A stretch of DNA of 64,000 nt from Actinomycetes bacterium (GTDB taxonomy: Bacteria > Actinomycetota > Actinomycetes > DATJPE01). Both the position numbers and the translations under genes were made by a program. The notes beneath the pieces were generated by a model. The model made no database searches, was not told where the DNA came from, and worked only from the letters and a program-made list of their open reading frames with translations. The stretch lies in NCBI GenBank assembly GCA_035506535.1, contig DATJPE010000029.1, forward strand, positions 62,001 to 126,000, read 5' to 3'. Positions within the stretch are counted from its first letter, which is position 1. Each line of letters begins with the position of its first letter. Shown here one piece after another: positions 8,836 through 18,032 of this stretch.

Positions 8836-11235
8836 TCACAGGGAGCCCTTGGCCTGCAGCCAGCGGAAGGCCGCCCAGCCGGGGGCCACCGGCAGCCAGT
8901 ACGTCGCCAGGCGGAAGAGCAGCACGCTCGACACGGCGGCCCCGCCCTCCATCCCCGCCGCCGTCAGGCCGGCCGCGAGGGCGGTCTCGACCGCGCCGAG
9001 CCCGCCGGGGGTCGGCGCCGCGGAGCCCACCGCGGCACCGGCGAGATAGACCACCGAGATGGCGGGCCACGGCAGGTCGCCGCCGAAGGCGCGCACCGAC
9101 GCGACGAGCGCGGCGCAGTAGGCGATGTTCAGGAACACGCTGCCGCCGATGCCTTCGGCCAGCTTGCCCGGCCGCTGTGCCACGGCGAGCAGGTGCGGAA
9201 TGACCTGACGGCCGAGGGTGGTCAGCCGCGAGCCGATGGTGCGTCTCGCCCACGGAAGTGACAGGAAGCCGCCGGCCACCAGCAGCAGGACGGCCGCTCC
9301 CACCACGGCTCCCTCGGGCGGGTCGAAGGAGGTGTGCGCCTGGGTCCCCGCGAGCACGCCGACCGTGACCAGCAGCACCAGATGCACGACGAACGACATC
9401 GCCTGCCACACCCCGATCGTGGCCAGGGCCACGGGGCCCTCGAGCCCCTGGCGCTGCAGGAAGCGGGCGTTCACGGCAGGGCTGCCCACCGCGGGTGGGG
9501 CGACCAGGCTGACGAAGGAGGAGGCGAGCTGGGCCAGCAGGGTCCTCGGCAGCGGGATCCGCTCGAGCACGAACCCGTTGAGGCTGAACGCGGCGCCGAT
9601 GTAGGTGAGTGCCGAGCACGCCACGAGAACCACGACCCAGGGCCAGTCGGCCCGTCGCAGCAGCCCGATCAGGTCGACGTCGGAGAGCTGGGACAGCAGG
9701 ACGTAGGCCGCGACGGCGCCGCCGACCACGAGGAGCAGCCGCCGCCAGGTGAGGCGCTCGACGCTCGTGTCCGGGGCGACGCCGGTGGTCTCGGCGGGGG
9801 CCACCGCCATGACCGCCTCGCGGACCTCCTCGAGGAGCCCCCGCTGCCGGCGCAGCGCCTGCCGGGTGCTGCGGGCCAGGACCAGGGACTGCAGGACCGG
9901 CAGCGCCGTCGCCAGCGCGTCGGGGCCGAGCACCGCTGCGCCCGCGCCTACCGCGGCCCGCGGTCCGGCCACCAGTGCCAGCGTGGTGAGCAGCTGGGCG
10001 ACGTCGAGGCGCTGGTGCAGGTCGGTGGCCGCCACCTCGCCGCCGCGCATGCCGGTGAGCAGGATCGCCCGGCCGGGCGTCACCCAGATGTTCTCGGCGG
10101 TGAGCTCCCGGTGGGCGAGGTTGGCCCGGCGAAGCGCGGCCAGCTCCTCCCAGATCGACTCCAGCAGCGCCTGGTCGACCTCGCCGGGCTCGAGATCGGC
10201 GAGTGCCCGGGCGTCCCGGTGCTCGTAGGCGAGCATGACGGCGGACGGACCGACCTCGGAGACGGCGAGCAGCCGGGGGGTGCCGACGCCGGCGGCGGCG
10301 AGCGCATAGGTCATCAGCGCGTCGCGCTCCAGGGTCTGCTGCACCGACACCAGGGTCCGCCCGGCTGCCGGCCCGCGGACGAGCAGCAGCCGCCAGAGCC
10401 GGTAGGCCAGTCCCGCGCCCTCCAGGTCGCGATCCAGGACGACGACGTCGACCGGCGCCCCACCCGCGCGCGACCCGGCGTAGCGCCGGCCGTCCTCGGG
10501 ACGCGACGGGATGCGCTCGAGACGCACGAGGTCGGGCAGCGAGCCGGCGAGGACGGCTGCGATCTCGCGACCGCTCGGCCGGCTGGGGACGGTCCCGAGC
10601 ACGACCCGGGCGGCGAACCCGATCGTCAGGCCGAGCAGGATCCCGGCCGCCACCGACAGCAGCGTCGCCCGGCCGGCCAGCAGCGTGGTGGCGACACTGG
10701 CACCGACCACGACGACCGACAGCGGGAGCAGTCCGCGCCGCTCCCCGACACGGGCGACCACGAGGAACGCGACGGTGCTCGCGAGCAGGACGGAGAGTGG
10801 GCTGGACAGGGTCCCGCTGGCGACCCCGACCGACAGGGCGAAGCGCAGCTGGCTGAGGCGGTCGACGTGCACGATCCCGGTGTTCAGGGCCACCACGACG
10901 ACGGCCGCGAAGGCCGTCCCGGCCATCGCGTCGATGAGCTGTCGGGGTCGGCGGCGCACGAGCAGGTCGAGGCTCACCGCGATGGGCAGGCCGAGCAGCC
11001 CGACGCCGGTGATCAGGTTGAGCAGGAAGAGGACCACGGCAGGGACCAGGGAGACCGCCTGGACCACGTCGGTCTCGACCCCGGTGGCCGTGCCGTGCGC
11101 GATGGTGCCGAGGACGAGGGTGAGGACGAGGGCGACCAGTGCCACGGCGAAGCGCAGCGCGTCCGCGGGTCGCCGCACGCGCTGGGCGAGCGGCGGCTCG
11201 ACGACCTCGACGCGCGCGTGCTCCTGCACGGTCAC
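8836..11235 (-). CDS. Flippase-type membrane protein with kinase-like insert
   Basis: A 799-residue integral membrane protein with three regions. Residues about 20-230 hold several hydrophobic helices. About 250-490 is a soluble segment that looks like a protein-kinase or aminoglycoside-kinase fold: HRELTAEN at 375-382 sits where a catalytic loop HRDxxxxN would be, followed by ILLTGMRGG in place of a DFG motif. From about 530 on there are more helices with the PTPGGLGAVE motif typical of the lysylphosphatidylglycerol-synthase transmembrane (UPF0104/AglD-like) family. That family is linked to lipid flipping. The catalytic Asp is replaced by Glu and DFG is not evident, so the kinase part may be inactive. 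The gene is divergent from the ATL gene. Substrate unknown. Confidence 0.85.
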   Translation of the reverse strand: MTVQEHARVEVVEPPLAQRVRRPADALRFAVALVALVLTLVLGTIAHGTATGVETDVVQAVSLVPAVVLFLLNLITGVGLLGLPIAVSLDLLVRRRPRQLIDAMAGTAFAAVVVVALNTGIVHVDRLSQLRFALSVGVASGTLSSPLSVLLASTVAFLVVARVGERRGLLPLSVVVVGASVATTLLAGRATLLSVAAGILLGLTIGFAARVVLGTVPSRPSGREIAAVLAGSLPDLVRLERIPSRPEDGRRYAGSRAGGAPVDVVVLDRDLEGAGLAYRLWRLLLVRGPAAGRTLVSVQQTLERDALMTYALAAAGVGTPRLLAVSEVGPSAVMLAYEHRDARALADLEPGEVDQALLESIWEELAALRRANLAHRELTAENIWVTPGRAILLTGMRGGEVAATDLHQRLDVAQLLTTLALVAGPRAAVGAGAAVLGPDALATALPVLQSLVLARSTRQALRRQRGLLEEVREAVMAVAPAETTGVAPDTSVERLTWRRLLLVVGGAVAAYVLLSQLSDVDLIGLLRRADWPWVVVLVACSALTYIGAAFSLNGFVLERIPLPRTLLAQLASSFVSLVAPPAVGSPAVNARFLQRQGLEGPVALATIGVWQAMSFVVHLVLLVTVGVLAGTQAHTSFDPPEGAVVGAAVLLLVAGGFLSLPWARRTIGSRLTTLGRQVIPHLLAVAQRPGKLAEGIGGSVFLNIAYCAALVASVRAFGGDLPWPAISVVYLAGAAVGSAAPTPGGLGAVETALAAGLTAAGMEGGAAVSSVLLFRLATYWLPVAPGWAAFRWLQAKGSL

Positions 11236-11275
11236 CGCACGATCGTGTCACGTCCCGTCGGAGGCCCCGGTCAAG

Positions 11276-11581
11276 ATGGGGTCCGTGCCGTCTCCGCTGC
11301 CCGCCCACGCCGAACGCGTCCTCGACCTCGTGGAGCGGGTGCCGTCGGGGTCGGTCGTGACCTACGGGGACGTGGCCGAGATGCTCGGTGAGGGCTCCGG
11401 ACGCACCGTGGGGCGGGTCATGGCCCTCTACGGCGGTGCCGTGCCCTGGTGGCGCGTGGTCCTGGCCAGTGGCCGTCCGGCGCCGGGGCACGAGACAGAG
11501 GCCTTGCGGCGGCTTCGCGCCGAAGGGGTCCCGCTGCGCGGCGACCGGATCGTGCTGCGGGACGCTCGTTGGTCCGGGTGA
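11276..11581 (+). CDS. Alkyltransferase-like protein (ATL), MGMT C-terminal fold
   Basis: A 101-residue protein with the MGMT DNA-binding fold: VLDLVERVPSGSVVTYGDVAEML, then the helix-turn-helix region GRTVGRVMA. Where MGMT has the catalytic PCHRV, this protein has PWWRVV, so it lacks the alkyl-accepting cysteine; this is the hallmark of ATLs. ATLs bind O6-alkylguanine, flip it out and hand it to excision repair. The ATG at 11276 has GGAGG at 11260-11264 upstream; a GTG at 11285 is an alternative. Its stop overlaps the adnA start by 4 bp, so it is probably cotranslated with the AdnAB helicase-nuclease. Mycobacteria keep an ATL (Rv3204) in the same area. Confidence 0.93.
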   Translation: MGSVPSPLPAHAERVLDLVERVPSGSVVTYGDVAEMLGEGSGRTVGRVMALYGGAVPWWRVVLASGRPAPGHETEALRRLRAEGVPLRGDRIVLRDARWSG

Positions 11582-14500
11582 GCGGCCCGGCGCCGACGTA
11601 CCGACTGGTCGCCGCTCCTGCGAGCACGCCCGCGCCGGTGCGGCTCGACCCGGCGCAGCGGGCGGTCGTCGAGGTGGTCTCGCGCCGAGGCTGCGGACCG
11701 GTGCTGCTGCTTGCGGGACCGGGGACGGGCAAGACCACGACGCTTGTCGAGGCCGTCGCGCAGCGGGTGGAACGGGGATGCTCCCCCGACCGGGTGCTCA
11801 CGCTCACCTTCAGCCGCAGGGCGGCGTCGGAGCTACGGAGGAGGCTCACCCTGCGGCTGGGCCGTGCCCTGTCCGTGCAGCCGGCCTGGACCTTCCATGC
11901 CTTCGCGCTCTCGCTGGTGGCCGCGTCCCGGGCAGCCGAGGATGCGGGGCGTCCGTTGCGCCTGCTCTCGGCACCGGAGCAGGACGTGGTGGTGCGCGAG
12001 CTCCTGCTCGGGGACCGGGTGGACGGCCGTCGTGACTGGCCCGAGGAGCTCGTGCTCGCCCTCGGGACCCGCGGGTTCGCCGATGAGGTGCGCACGTTGC
12101 TGGCCCGCGCCCGCAGCTTCGGCCTGGAGCCTCCGGACCTGGCCGCCCTCGCGAGGGCGGCCGGCCGGTCGGACTGGTCGGCGAGCGCGCGTTTCCTCGA
12201 CGACTACCTCACCGTCCTCGACGACCTCGGGGCCGTCGACTACGCCGAGCTGGTGCACCGGGCCGCCGTCCATGCGGAGGGCGAGGTGGCGCGCCACGCC
12301 CTGCGTGACCGCTTCGACCTGGTCGTCGTCGATGAGTACCAGGACACCGACCCTGGCCAGGAGCGGCTGCTCCGGGCGCTCGCCGGCGACGGTCGGGACC
12401 TGCTCGCCGTGGGAGACCCGGACCAGTCCATCTACGCCTTCCGCGGGGCGGACGTACGCGGCCTGCTCGACTTCCGCGACCGCTTCCGGGGCGTCGACGG
12501 TTCCCCTGCCCGGGTGCTCACGCTGAACGTCTCACGGCGAGCGGGCCGCACCCTGCTCACGGCCTCCCGCCGCCTCGCCGTGGCCATGCCCCTTGCGGGA
12601 GCCGGCCTGTCCATGCCGCTGCGCGAGCACCGTGCGCTGCGGCCGGGGCCGGACACGCCCGACGGTGCCGTCGAGGTCTGCACCTTCCCGAGCGCCGCTG
12701 CGCAGCTGGAGGCGGTGGGTGACCTGCTGCGTCGCGAGCACCTGGACGCGGGGACCCCTTGGGGGTCGATGGCGGTGCTCGTCCGCTCAGGCGCTCGCTC
12801 GATACCCCTGGCCCAGCGCGTCCTGGGCGGCGTAGGGGTCCCGATCGAGGTCGCCGGTGATGAGCTGCCGCTGGTGCGCGAAGCCGCCGTTGCACCGCTG
12901 CTGCTCGCGCTGCGCGTGATCACCGATCCCGCTGCGCTCACCCAGGAGGCGGCGCGCGCGTTGCTGCTCTCCCCCCTCGGGGCGCTCGACGCCTCCGGGT
13001 TGCGCCGGCTCGGCCGGCGCCTGCGCGCCCGGGAGCGCACGCGGGGCGCGGTGCTCCCGCGACCGAGCGCGGAGCTCGTGCGCGAGGCGCTGGCCCAGCC
13101 GTCGCTGCTCGGGTCGCCGGCCACGGTGGCGGAGGTGCCCGAGAGCCGGCGCCCCGAGATGGCGCACAGGCCCGCCGACCCGGCGGTGTCAGCTGCGCGT
13201 GCGCTCGGCGAGCTGCTGCACTCGGCGAGGGAGCTCGCCGACCGTGGTGCCTCGACCCACGAGGTCCTGTGGCACCTGTGGGACTCCACGGCCTGGCCGC
13301 GCCGCCTCGAGCGCCAGTCGCTCCTGGGGGGGCGCGAGGGTCATGCGGCGGACCGCGACCTGGACGCCGTGGTCGCTCTCTTCGACGCCGCGGCGCGAGA
13401 CGAGGAGCGTGGCCCACGCCGCGCGATCGCCGCCTTCCTGGACGAGCTCACTGCCCAGCAGATCCCGGCCGACACCTTGGCGGAGCGCGGCACCCGTGGC
13501 GATGCGGTTCGCCTGCTGACCGCCCATCGCAGCAAGGGGCTGGAGTGGGACGTCGTCGTCGTCTGCGACGTGCAGGAGGACAGCTGGCCCGACCTGCGCA
13601 GGCGCGCGTCGGTGCTCGAGGCCGACCGGCTCGACCGCTTCGGCCTGGTGCCGCCGCCCTCTCGCGGGGAGCTGCTCGCGGAGGAGCGCCGCCTGTTCTA
13701 CGTGGCGGTGACGCGCGCCCGGCGCCGGCTCGTGGTGACCGCCGTGGACTCCCCCGAGGACGACGGCTCCCGCCCCTCCCGCTTCCTCGCCGAGCTCGGG
13801 ACCGCGGTCGAGGCTCGCACCGAGGACGCCAGCCGTCGCCCGCTGACCCTGAGCGCCCTGGTGCGCGAGCTTCGCCAGGTGGTCACCGACCCGGCGGCGG
13901 ACAGCGCGCTGCGCTCGGCCGCCGCGGCGCGGTTGGCCCGGTTGGCCGCCGCCCGCGCCCCGGACGGCACGCCGTTGGTCCCCGCGGCCCACCCGGACCG
14001 TTGGTGGGGCTTGGAAGAGCTCAGCGTGGCCGCAATCCCGCTCTTCGCGCCTGAGGAGGCGCTCGTCCTGTCGGCCTCCTCCCTCACCGGGATCACCGAC
14101 TGCCGGCTGCGCTGGTTCCTCGACCACGAGGTCGGGGGCCGCGAGGCCCGCGGCGCCGCCCTGGGGTTCGGCTCGGTGGTCCATGCCCTCGCCGACGCCG
14201 TCGAGCGTGGCGACGCCGAGCCCGATGCCGAGGCGCTCTCCGCTCGCCTCGACCGCGTCTGGGACCGGCTCGCCTTCGAGGCGGCCTGGCAATCCGAGAG
14301 CCAGCGGACGCAGGCGGTCGAGGCGCTACGCCGGTTCCTCGCCTGGCGGCGTGGCGTCGCGGCCCACGGTCGCCGGCTCGTGGGTTCGGAGGTCCGCTTC
14401 GAGGTGACGGTCCCGGTCGGCGACCGGGCGGTGACGCTGCGCGGGTCGATGGACCGCGTCGAGCTCGACGCTGATGGCGCGGTGGTCGTCGTGGACCTCA

Positions 14501-14853
14501 AGACGGGCCGCACTCCGCCGACCCAGCGCGAAGTCGACGAGCATCCGCAGCTGGGGCTCTACCAGCTCGCGGTGCGCGCGGGCGCCCTGGACTGTTTGCC
14601 CGAGGCCGCGGGCCGCCCGCCGGGGGGAGCCGAGCTGGTGCATCTTCGCGAGGACCGGCGGGGGCTTCCGTACGTCCAACGTCAGCCGGCGCCCGCCGCG
14701 GACGCTCCGGTCCCCGTCGAGGAGCTGCTCGAGTCGGCGGTGGCGGCGCTGGTCACGGAGGACTTCGCGCCGACGCCCGGGCCGCGGTGCGGGCGCTGCC
14801 AGTACCGCACGGCGTGTCCGGCACTGCCGGAGGGGCGGGGGCTGCTTCCGTGA
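11578..14853 (+). CDS. adnA: AdnA subunit of the AdnAB helicase-nuclease
   Basis: A 1091-residue UvrD-like superfamily 1 motor fused to a RecB-type nuclease. The Walker A is AGPGTGKTT (Lys52) and Walker B/motif II is DEYQDTD from Asp252. Helicase motifs continue (VGDPDQSIYAFRGA; LLTAHRSKGLEWDVV; FYVAVTRARRRL). The C-terminal nuclease has Asp973 and Lys975 in VVVDLKTGR and QLGLYQLAV. Cys842, Cys1071, Cys1074 and Cys1080 form the C...CxxCx5C pattern that holds a 4Fe-4S cluster in AddB-type nucleases. With AdnB it would resect double-strand ends. GTG at 11578 overlaps the ATL stop and is followed by the coupled adnB. Order and lengths agree with mycobacterial Rv3202c/Rv3201c. Confidence 0.93.
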   Translation: MSGPAPTYRLVAAPASTPAPVRLDPAQRAVVEVVSRRGCGPVLLLAGPGTGKTTTLVEAVAQRVERGCSPDRVLTLTFSRRAASELRRRLTLRLGRALSVQPAWTFHAFALSLVAASRAAEDAGRPLRLLSAPEQDVVVRELLLGDRVDGRRDWPEELVLALGTRGFADEVRTLLARARSFGLEPPDLAALARAAGRSDWSASARFLDDYLTVLDDLGAVDYAELVHRAAVHAEGEVARHALRDRFDLVVVDEYQDTDPGQERLLRALAGDGRDLLAVGDPDQSIYAFRGADVRGLLDFRDRFRGVDGSPARVLTLNVSRRAGRTLLTASRRLAVAMPLAGAGLSMPLREHRALRPGPDTPDGAVEVCTFPSAAAQLEAVGDLLRREHLDAGTPWGSMAVLVRSGARSIPLAQRVLGGVGVPIEVAGDELPLVREAAVAPLLLALRVITDPAALTQEAARALLLSPLGALDASGLRRLGRRLRARERTRGAVLPRPSAELVREALAQPSLLGSPATVAEVPESRRPEMAHRPADPAVSAARALGELLHSARELADRGASTHEVLWHLWDSTAWPRRLERQSLLGGREGHAADRDLDAVVALFDAAARDEERGPRRAIAAFLDELTAQQIPADTLAERGTRGDAVRLLTAHRSKGLEWDVVVVCDVQEDSWPDLRRRASVLEADRLDRFGLVPPPSRGELLAEERRLFYVAVTRARRRLVVTAVDSPEDDGSRPSRFLAELGTAVEARTEDASRRPLTLSALVRELRQVVTDPAADSALRSAAAARLARLAAARAPDGTPLVPAAHPDRWWGLEELSVAAIPLFAPEEALVLSASSLTGITDCRLRWFLDHEVGGREARGAALGFGSVVHALADAVERGDAEPDAEALSARLDRVWDRLAFEAAWQSESQRTQAVEALRRFLAWRRGVAAHGRRLVGSEVRFEVTVPVGDRAVTLRGSMDRVELDADGAVVVVDLKTGRTPPTQREVDEHPQLGLYQLAVRAGALDCLPEAAGRPPGGAELVHLREDRRGLPYVQRQPAPAADAPVPVEELLESAVAALVTEDFAPTPGPRCGRCQYRTACPALPEGRGLLP

Positions 14854-17800
14854 GCCCGCCGAGCCTGGACCGGCCCGAGGGGTTGCGCGAGCTCCTCGGC
14901 GTGGCGCTGACCGAGGAGCAGCTCGCGGCGGCCACCGCGCCGCTGGAGCCGGCCGTCGTGGTGGCGGGCGCGGGATCGGGGAAGACGTCGGTGATGGCCG
15001 CACGGGTCGTCTGGCTGGTCGGCACGGGTCAGGCCCGCCCTGAGGAGGTGCTCGGGCTGACCTTCACGAACAAGGCCGCCGCCGAGCTGGCCCACCGGCT
15101 GCGGACGGCGCTGGCGCGGGCGGGCGTGGATGAGTCCGAGGGCTGGCCCACCGTCGCCACCTACCACGCCTACGCCGGTCGGCTGCTGCGCGAGCACGGA
15201 CTGCGCATCGGCATCGAGCCCCAGGCGACCCTGCTCGCCGACGCGACGCGCTTCCAGCTGGCCGAACGGGTCCTGCGGCGGGCGCGAGGCCCCTACCGCG
15301 AGCTCGACACCACCGTCGCCACCCTCGTGGGCGACGTGGTCGCCCTCGAGGCCGAGCTGTCGGAGCACCTCGTCTCGACCGGGGAGCTGCGCGACCACGA
15401 CACGGCCCTGCTGGACCGCCTGTCCGCCGTGCCGCGTCCCGCGGCGGCGGTGCGGGAGGCGGCGCGCGCCGCGCGCAAGCGCCGGGAGCTCTCCGACGTC
15501 GTCGACGCGCTACGGACCGAGAAGGCCGAACGCGCGCTGCTGGACTTCGGTGACCAGCTCCGGTGGGCCACGCGGCTGGCCGCCGAGCAGCCGGCCGTCG
15601 GCGCCACCGAGCGGGAGTGCTTCCGGGTGGTGCTCCTCGACGAGTACCAGGACACCTCGGTGGCGCAGCGCGTCCTGCTCACCTCCCTGTTCGCCGTCGC
15701 GGGCCACCCCGTGACCGCCGTCGGGGACCCGTGCCAGGCCATCTACGGCTGGCGCGGCGCCAGCGTCGCGAACATCGACGCCTTCCCCGCCCACTTCCGC
15801 CGTGGCGACGGGTCACCCGCCCGCCGCTACGTGCTGACCCAGAACAACCGGTCCGGTGGCCACCTGCTCGCGCTGGCCAACGATCTGTCCCGGCCGCTGC
15901 GGGCCCGCCACGCCGCGGTCCCCGAGCTGCACAGCCGGCCCGGCGCCGAGGCGAACGGGTGGGTCCACTGCGCGCTGATGGAGACCGCCGAGGACGAGGT
16001 CGCCTGGGTGGCCGAGCAGATCGCCGGCCTGTTGGCCGGGGGCGAGCACCGCCCCCGCGACGTGGCGGTCCTGCTCCGCGCGCGCTCGGGGTTCGCCGCC
16101 CTCCATGCGGCGCTCACCGCCCGGGGGGTCCCGGTCGAGGTCGTGGGGCTGGGTGGCCTGCTCCAGCTGCCCGAGGTGGCCGATCTGGTCGCGACCCTGC
16201 GGGTGCTCGACGAGCCCACTGAGAACGCGGCCCTGCTGCGCCTGCTGACCGGTCCGCGATGGCGGATCGGCCCACGCGACCTGGCGCTGCTCGGCCGCCG
16301 CGCCTCGGCCCTGGTGGGTGTCGCTGGGTCGGGGGGCCGGACCGGCGAGCTCGAGGAGGCGGCGGCGCTCGAACGCTCCCTCGAAGAGGCGGTCGCGGGG
16401 GTCGACCCGGCCGAGGTGGTCAGCCTCTGCGAGGCGCTGGAGCACCCAGGGGCAGCGGCGTACTCGCCACAGGCGCGGGCCCGCTTCACCCGCCTGGCGG
16501 CCGAGCTGCGCGAGCTGCGGGCACACCTCGGCGAACCGTTGGTCGACCTCGTTCGGCGGGTCCTCGCGGTGACCGGGCTGGAGGTCGAGGCCTCGCGTGC
16601 GTCCGGACTGGGCGCCTTCGTCGAGCACGCGGCCGGCTTCGCCGACCTCGACGGTGACCCCAGCGTGCGTGCCTTCCTCGCCTTTCTCGACGCGGCCGAG
16701 GACTTCGACCAGGGCCTGGACACGACGGCGGCGTCGGACCAGGACAGCGTGAAGGTCATGACGGTGCACAAGGCCAAGGGCCTCGAGTGGCCGGTCGTGG
16801 TGGTCCCCGACCTCACCGCCGGTGTCTTCCCCGCGACCCGAGGCCGGCCGCGCTGGACCCGCTCGGCCAAGACGCTCCCGAACCGGCTGCGCGGCGACGC
16901 CGAGGACTACCCGGAAGTGCGGGAGTGGTCCGGCAGCGGGCTGGCGGACTTCGACCGAGCCTGCCGCGACCTCGACGCTGTCGAGGAGCGCCGGCTGGCC
17001 TACGTCGCTGCCACTCGGGCCAAGGACCTCCTGCTGGCCAGCTCCCACTGGTGGGGACCCACGCAGGCGCGTCCGCGCGGGCCGTCGCAGTTCCTGCGCG
17101 CCATCAAGGAGCACTGCGACGCCGGCTTCGGGACGGTGGCGCGGTGGGCCGAGGAGCCGGTGCACGAGCGCAACCCGGGTCTGGAGCCGACCCACGTCCA
17201 CGAATGGCCGCCACCCCTGGACCCCGCGGCGCTGGTGGCTCGCCGGGAGGGGGCGGACCTGGTCCGTGCCGCTCTCATCGAGGCCGGGGCCGTCGCATCC
17301 CAGCTCGACCTGCTGCCGGTGGAGTCCTCGGGGCTGGGCGAGGCGCAGCTGTCCCTGGTCGCGGCGTGGGACAGTGATCTCGCGTCCCTGCTGGAGGAGG
17401 AGGCGGCCCGGCGGGCCGCCGTACGCGAGGTCGCCCTCCCGGATGCGCTCTCCGCGTCCGCGGTCGTGCGCCTGGTGGCCGACCCCGACGGCCTGGCGCG
17501 CGACCTGGCCCGTCCGATGCCCCGCCCGCCGGCCGACGCGGCGAGCCGGGGGACCCGCTTCCACGCGTGGGTCGAGGCGCACTTCGGGAGCCACGCGCTC
17601 ATCGACCGCACCGACCTGACGGGGGCCGCCGACGCGCAAGTCGACGCCGAGGCCGACCTCGCGCAGCTGAAGGAGGCGTTCCTGCGCGGCCCGTACGCGT
17701 CGCGGGTACCCCTGCACGTCGAGGCACCGTTCCAGCTGGTGCTCGGTGGCCGGGTCGTGCGGGGTCGCATCGACGCGGTCTACGTGACCGAGGACGGTTT

Positions 17801-18032
17801 CGACGTGGTCGACTGGAAGACCGGGCGCCGGCCCGCGGACCCGCTGCAGCTGGCGCTCTACCGCGCCGCGTGGGCGCGCGTCGCCGGCGTGCCGGAGGAG
17901 CGCGTGGGCGCCGCCTTCTACGATGTGCTGAGCGGGCGCGTCGTACGCCCGGACCGCCTGCCCGGCGGGGAGGAGCTCGCCGAGCTCCTCAGTCCGTCTC
18001 GAGCCACACGCGCATCGCGCAGTGGTCGCTGA
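14850..18032 (+). CDS. adnB: AdnB subunit of the AdnAB helicase-nuclease
   Basis: A 1060-residue partner of AdnA with the same plan. Walker A is AGAGSGKTS (Lys45), motif II DEYQDTS starts at Asp264, and GDPCQAIYGWRGAS, MTVHKAKGLEWPVVVV and AYVAATRAKDLLL follow. The nuclease residues are Asp988 and Lys990 in VVDWKTGRR with QLALYRAAW. No CxxCx5C cluster is seen at this C terminus, unlike AdnA. The GTG at 14850 overlaps the adnA stop by 4 bp. The last 44 bp overlap, tail to tail, the 3' end of the minus-strand EEP-family gene, so the two messages are complementary there. Both nuclease and motor sites look intact. Confidence 0.93.
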   Translation: MSPPSLDRPEGLRELLGVALTEEQLAAATAPLEPAVVVAGAGSGKTSVMAARVVWLVGTGQARPEEVLGLTFTNKAAAELAHRLRTALARAGVDESEGWPTVATYHAYAGRLLREHGLRIGIEPQATLLADATRFQLAERVLRRARGPYRELDTTVATLVGDVVALEAELSEHLVSTGELRDHDTALLDRLSAVPRPAAAVREAARAARKRRELSDVVDALRTEKAERALLDFGDQLRWATRLAAEQPAVGATERECFRVVLLDEYQDTSVAQRVLLTSLFAVAGHPVTAVGDPCQAIYGWRGASVANIDAFPAHFRRGDGSPARRYVLTQNNRSGGHLLALANDLSRPLRARHAAVPELHSRPGAEANGWVHCALMETAEDEVAWVAEQIAGLLAGGEHRPRDVAVLLRARSGFAALHAALTARGVPVEVVGLGGLLQLPEVADLVATLRVLDEPTENAALLRLLTGPRWRIGPRDLALLGRRASALVGVAGSGGRTGELEEAAALERSLEEAVAGVDPAEVVSLCEALEHPGAAAYSPQARARFTRLAAELRELRAHLGEPLVDLVRRVLAVTGLEVEASRASGLGAFVEHAAGFADLDGDPSVRAFLAFLDAAEDFDQGLDTTAASDQDSVKVMTVHKAKGLEWPVVVVPDLTAGVFPATRGRPRWTRSAKTLPNRLRGDAEDYPEVREWSGSGLADFDRACRDLDAVEERRLAYVAATRAKDLLLASSHWWGPTQARPRGPSQFLRAIKEHCDAGFGTVARWAEEPVHERNPGLEPTHVHEWPPPLDPAALVARREGADLVRAALIEAGAVASQLDLLPVESSGLGEAQLSLVAAWDSDLASLLEEEAARRAAVREVALPDALSASAVVRLVADPDGLARDLARPMPRPPADAASRGTRFHAWVEAHFGSHALIDRTDLTGAADAQVDAEADLAQLKEAFLRGPYASRVPLHVEAPFQLVLGGRVVRGRIDAVYVTEDGFDVVDWKTGRRPADPLQLALYRAAWARVAGVPEERVGAAFYDVLSGRVVRPDRLPGGEELAELLSPSRATRASRSGR

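Noticed and set aside
9334-11391. A 685-codon plus-strand frame opposite the flippase gene
   Set aside because: Its composition is Gln/Arg/Gly/Asp-rich noise and the opposite strand encodes membrane helices and family motifs.
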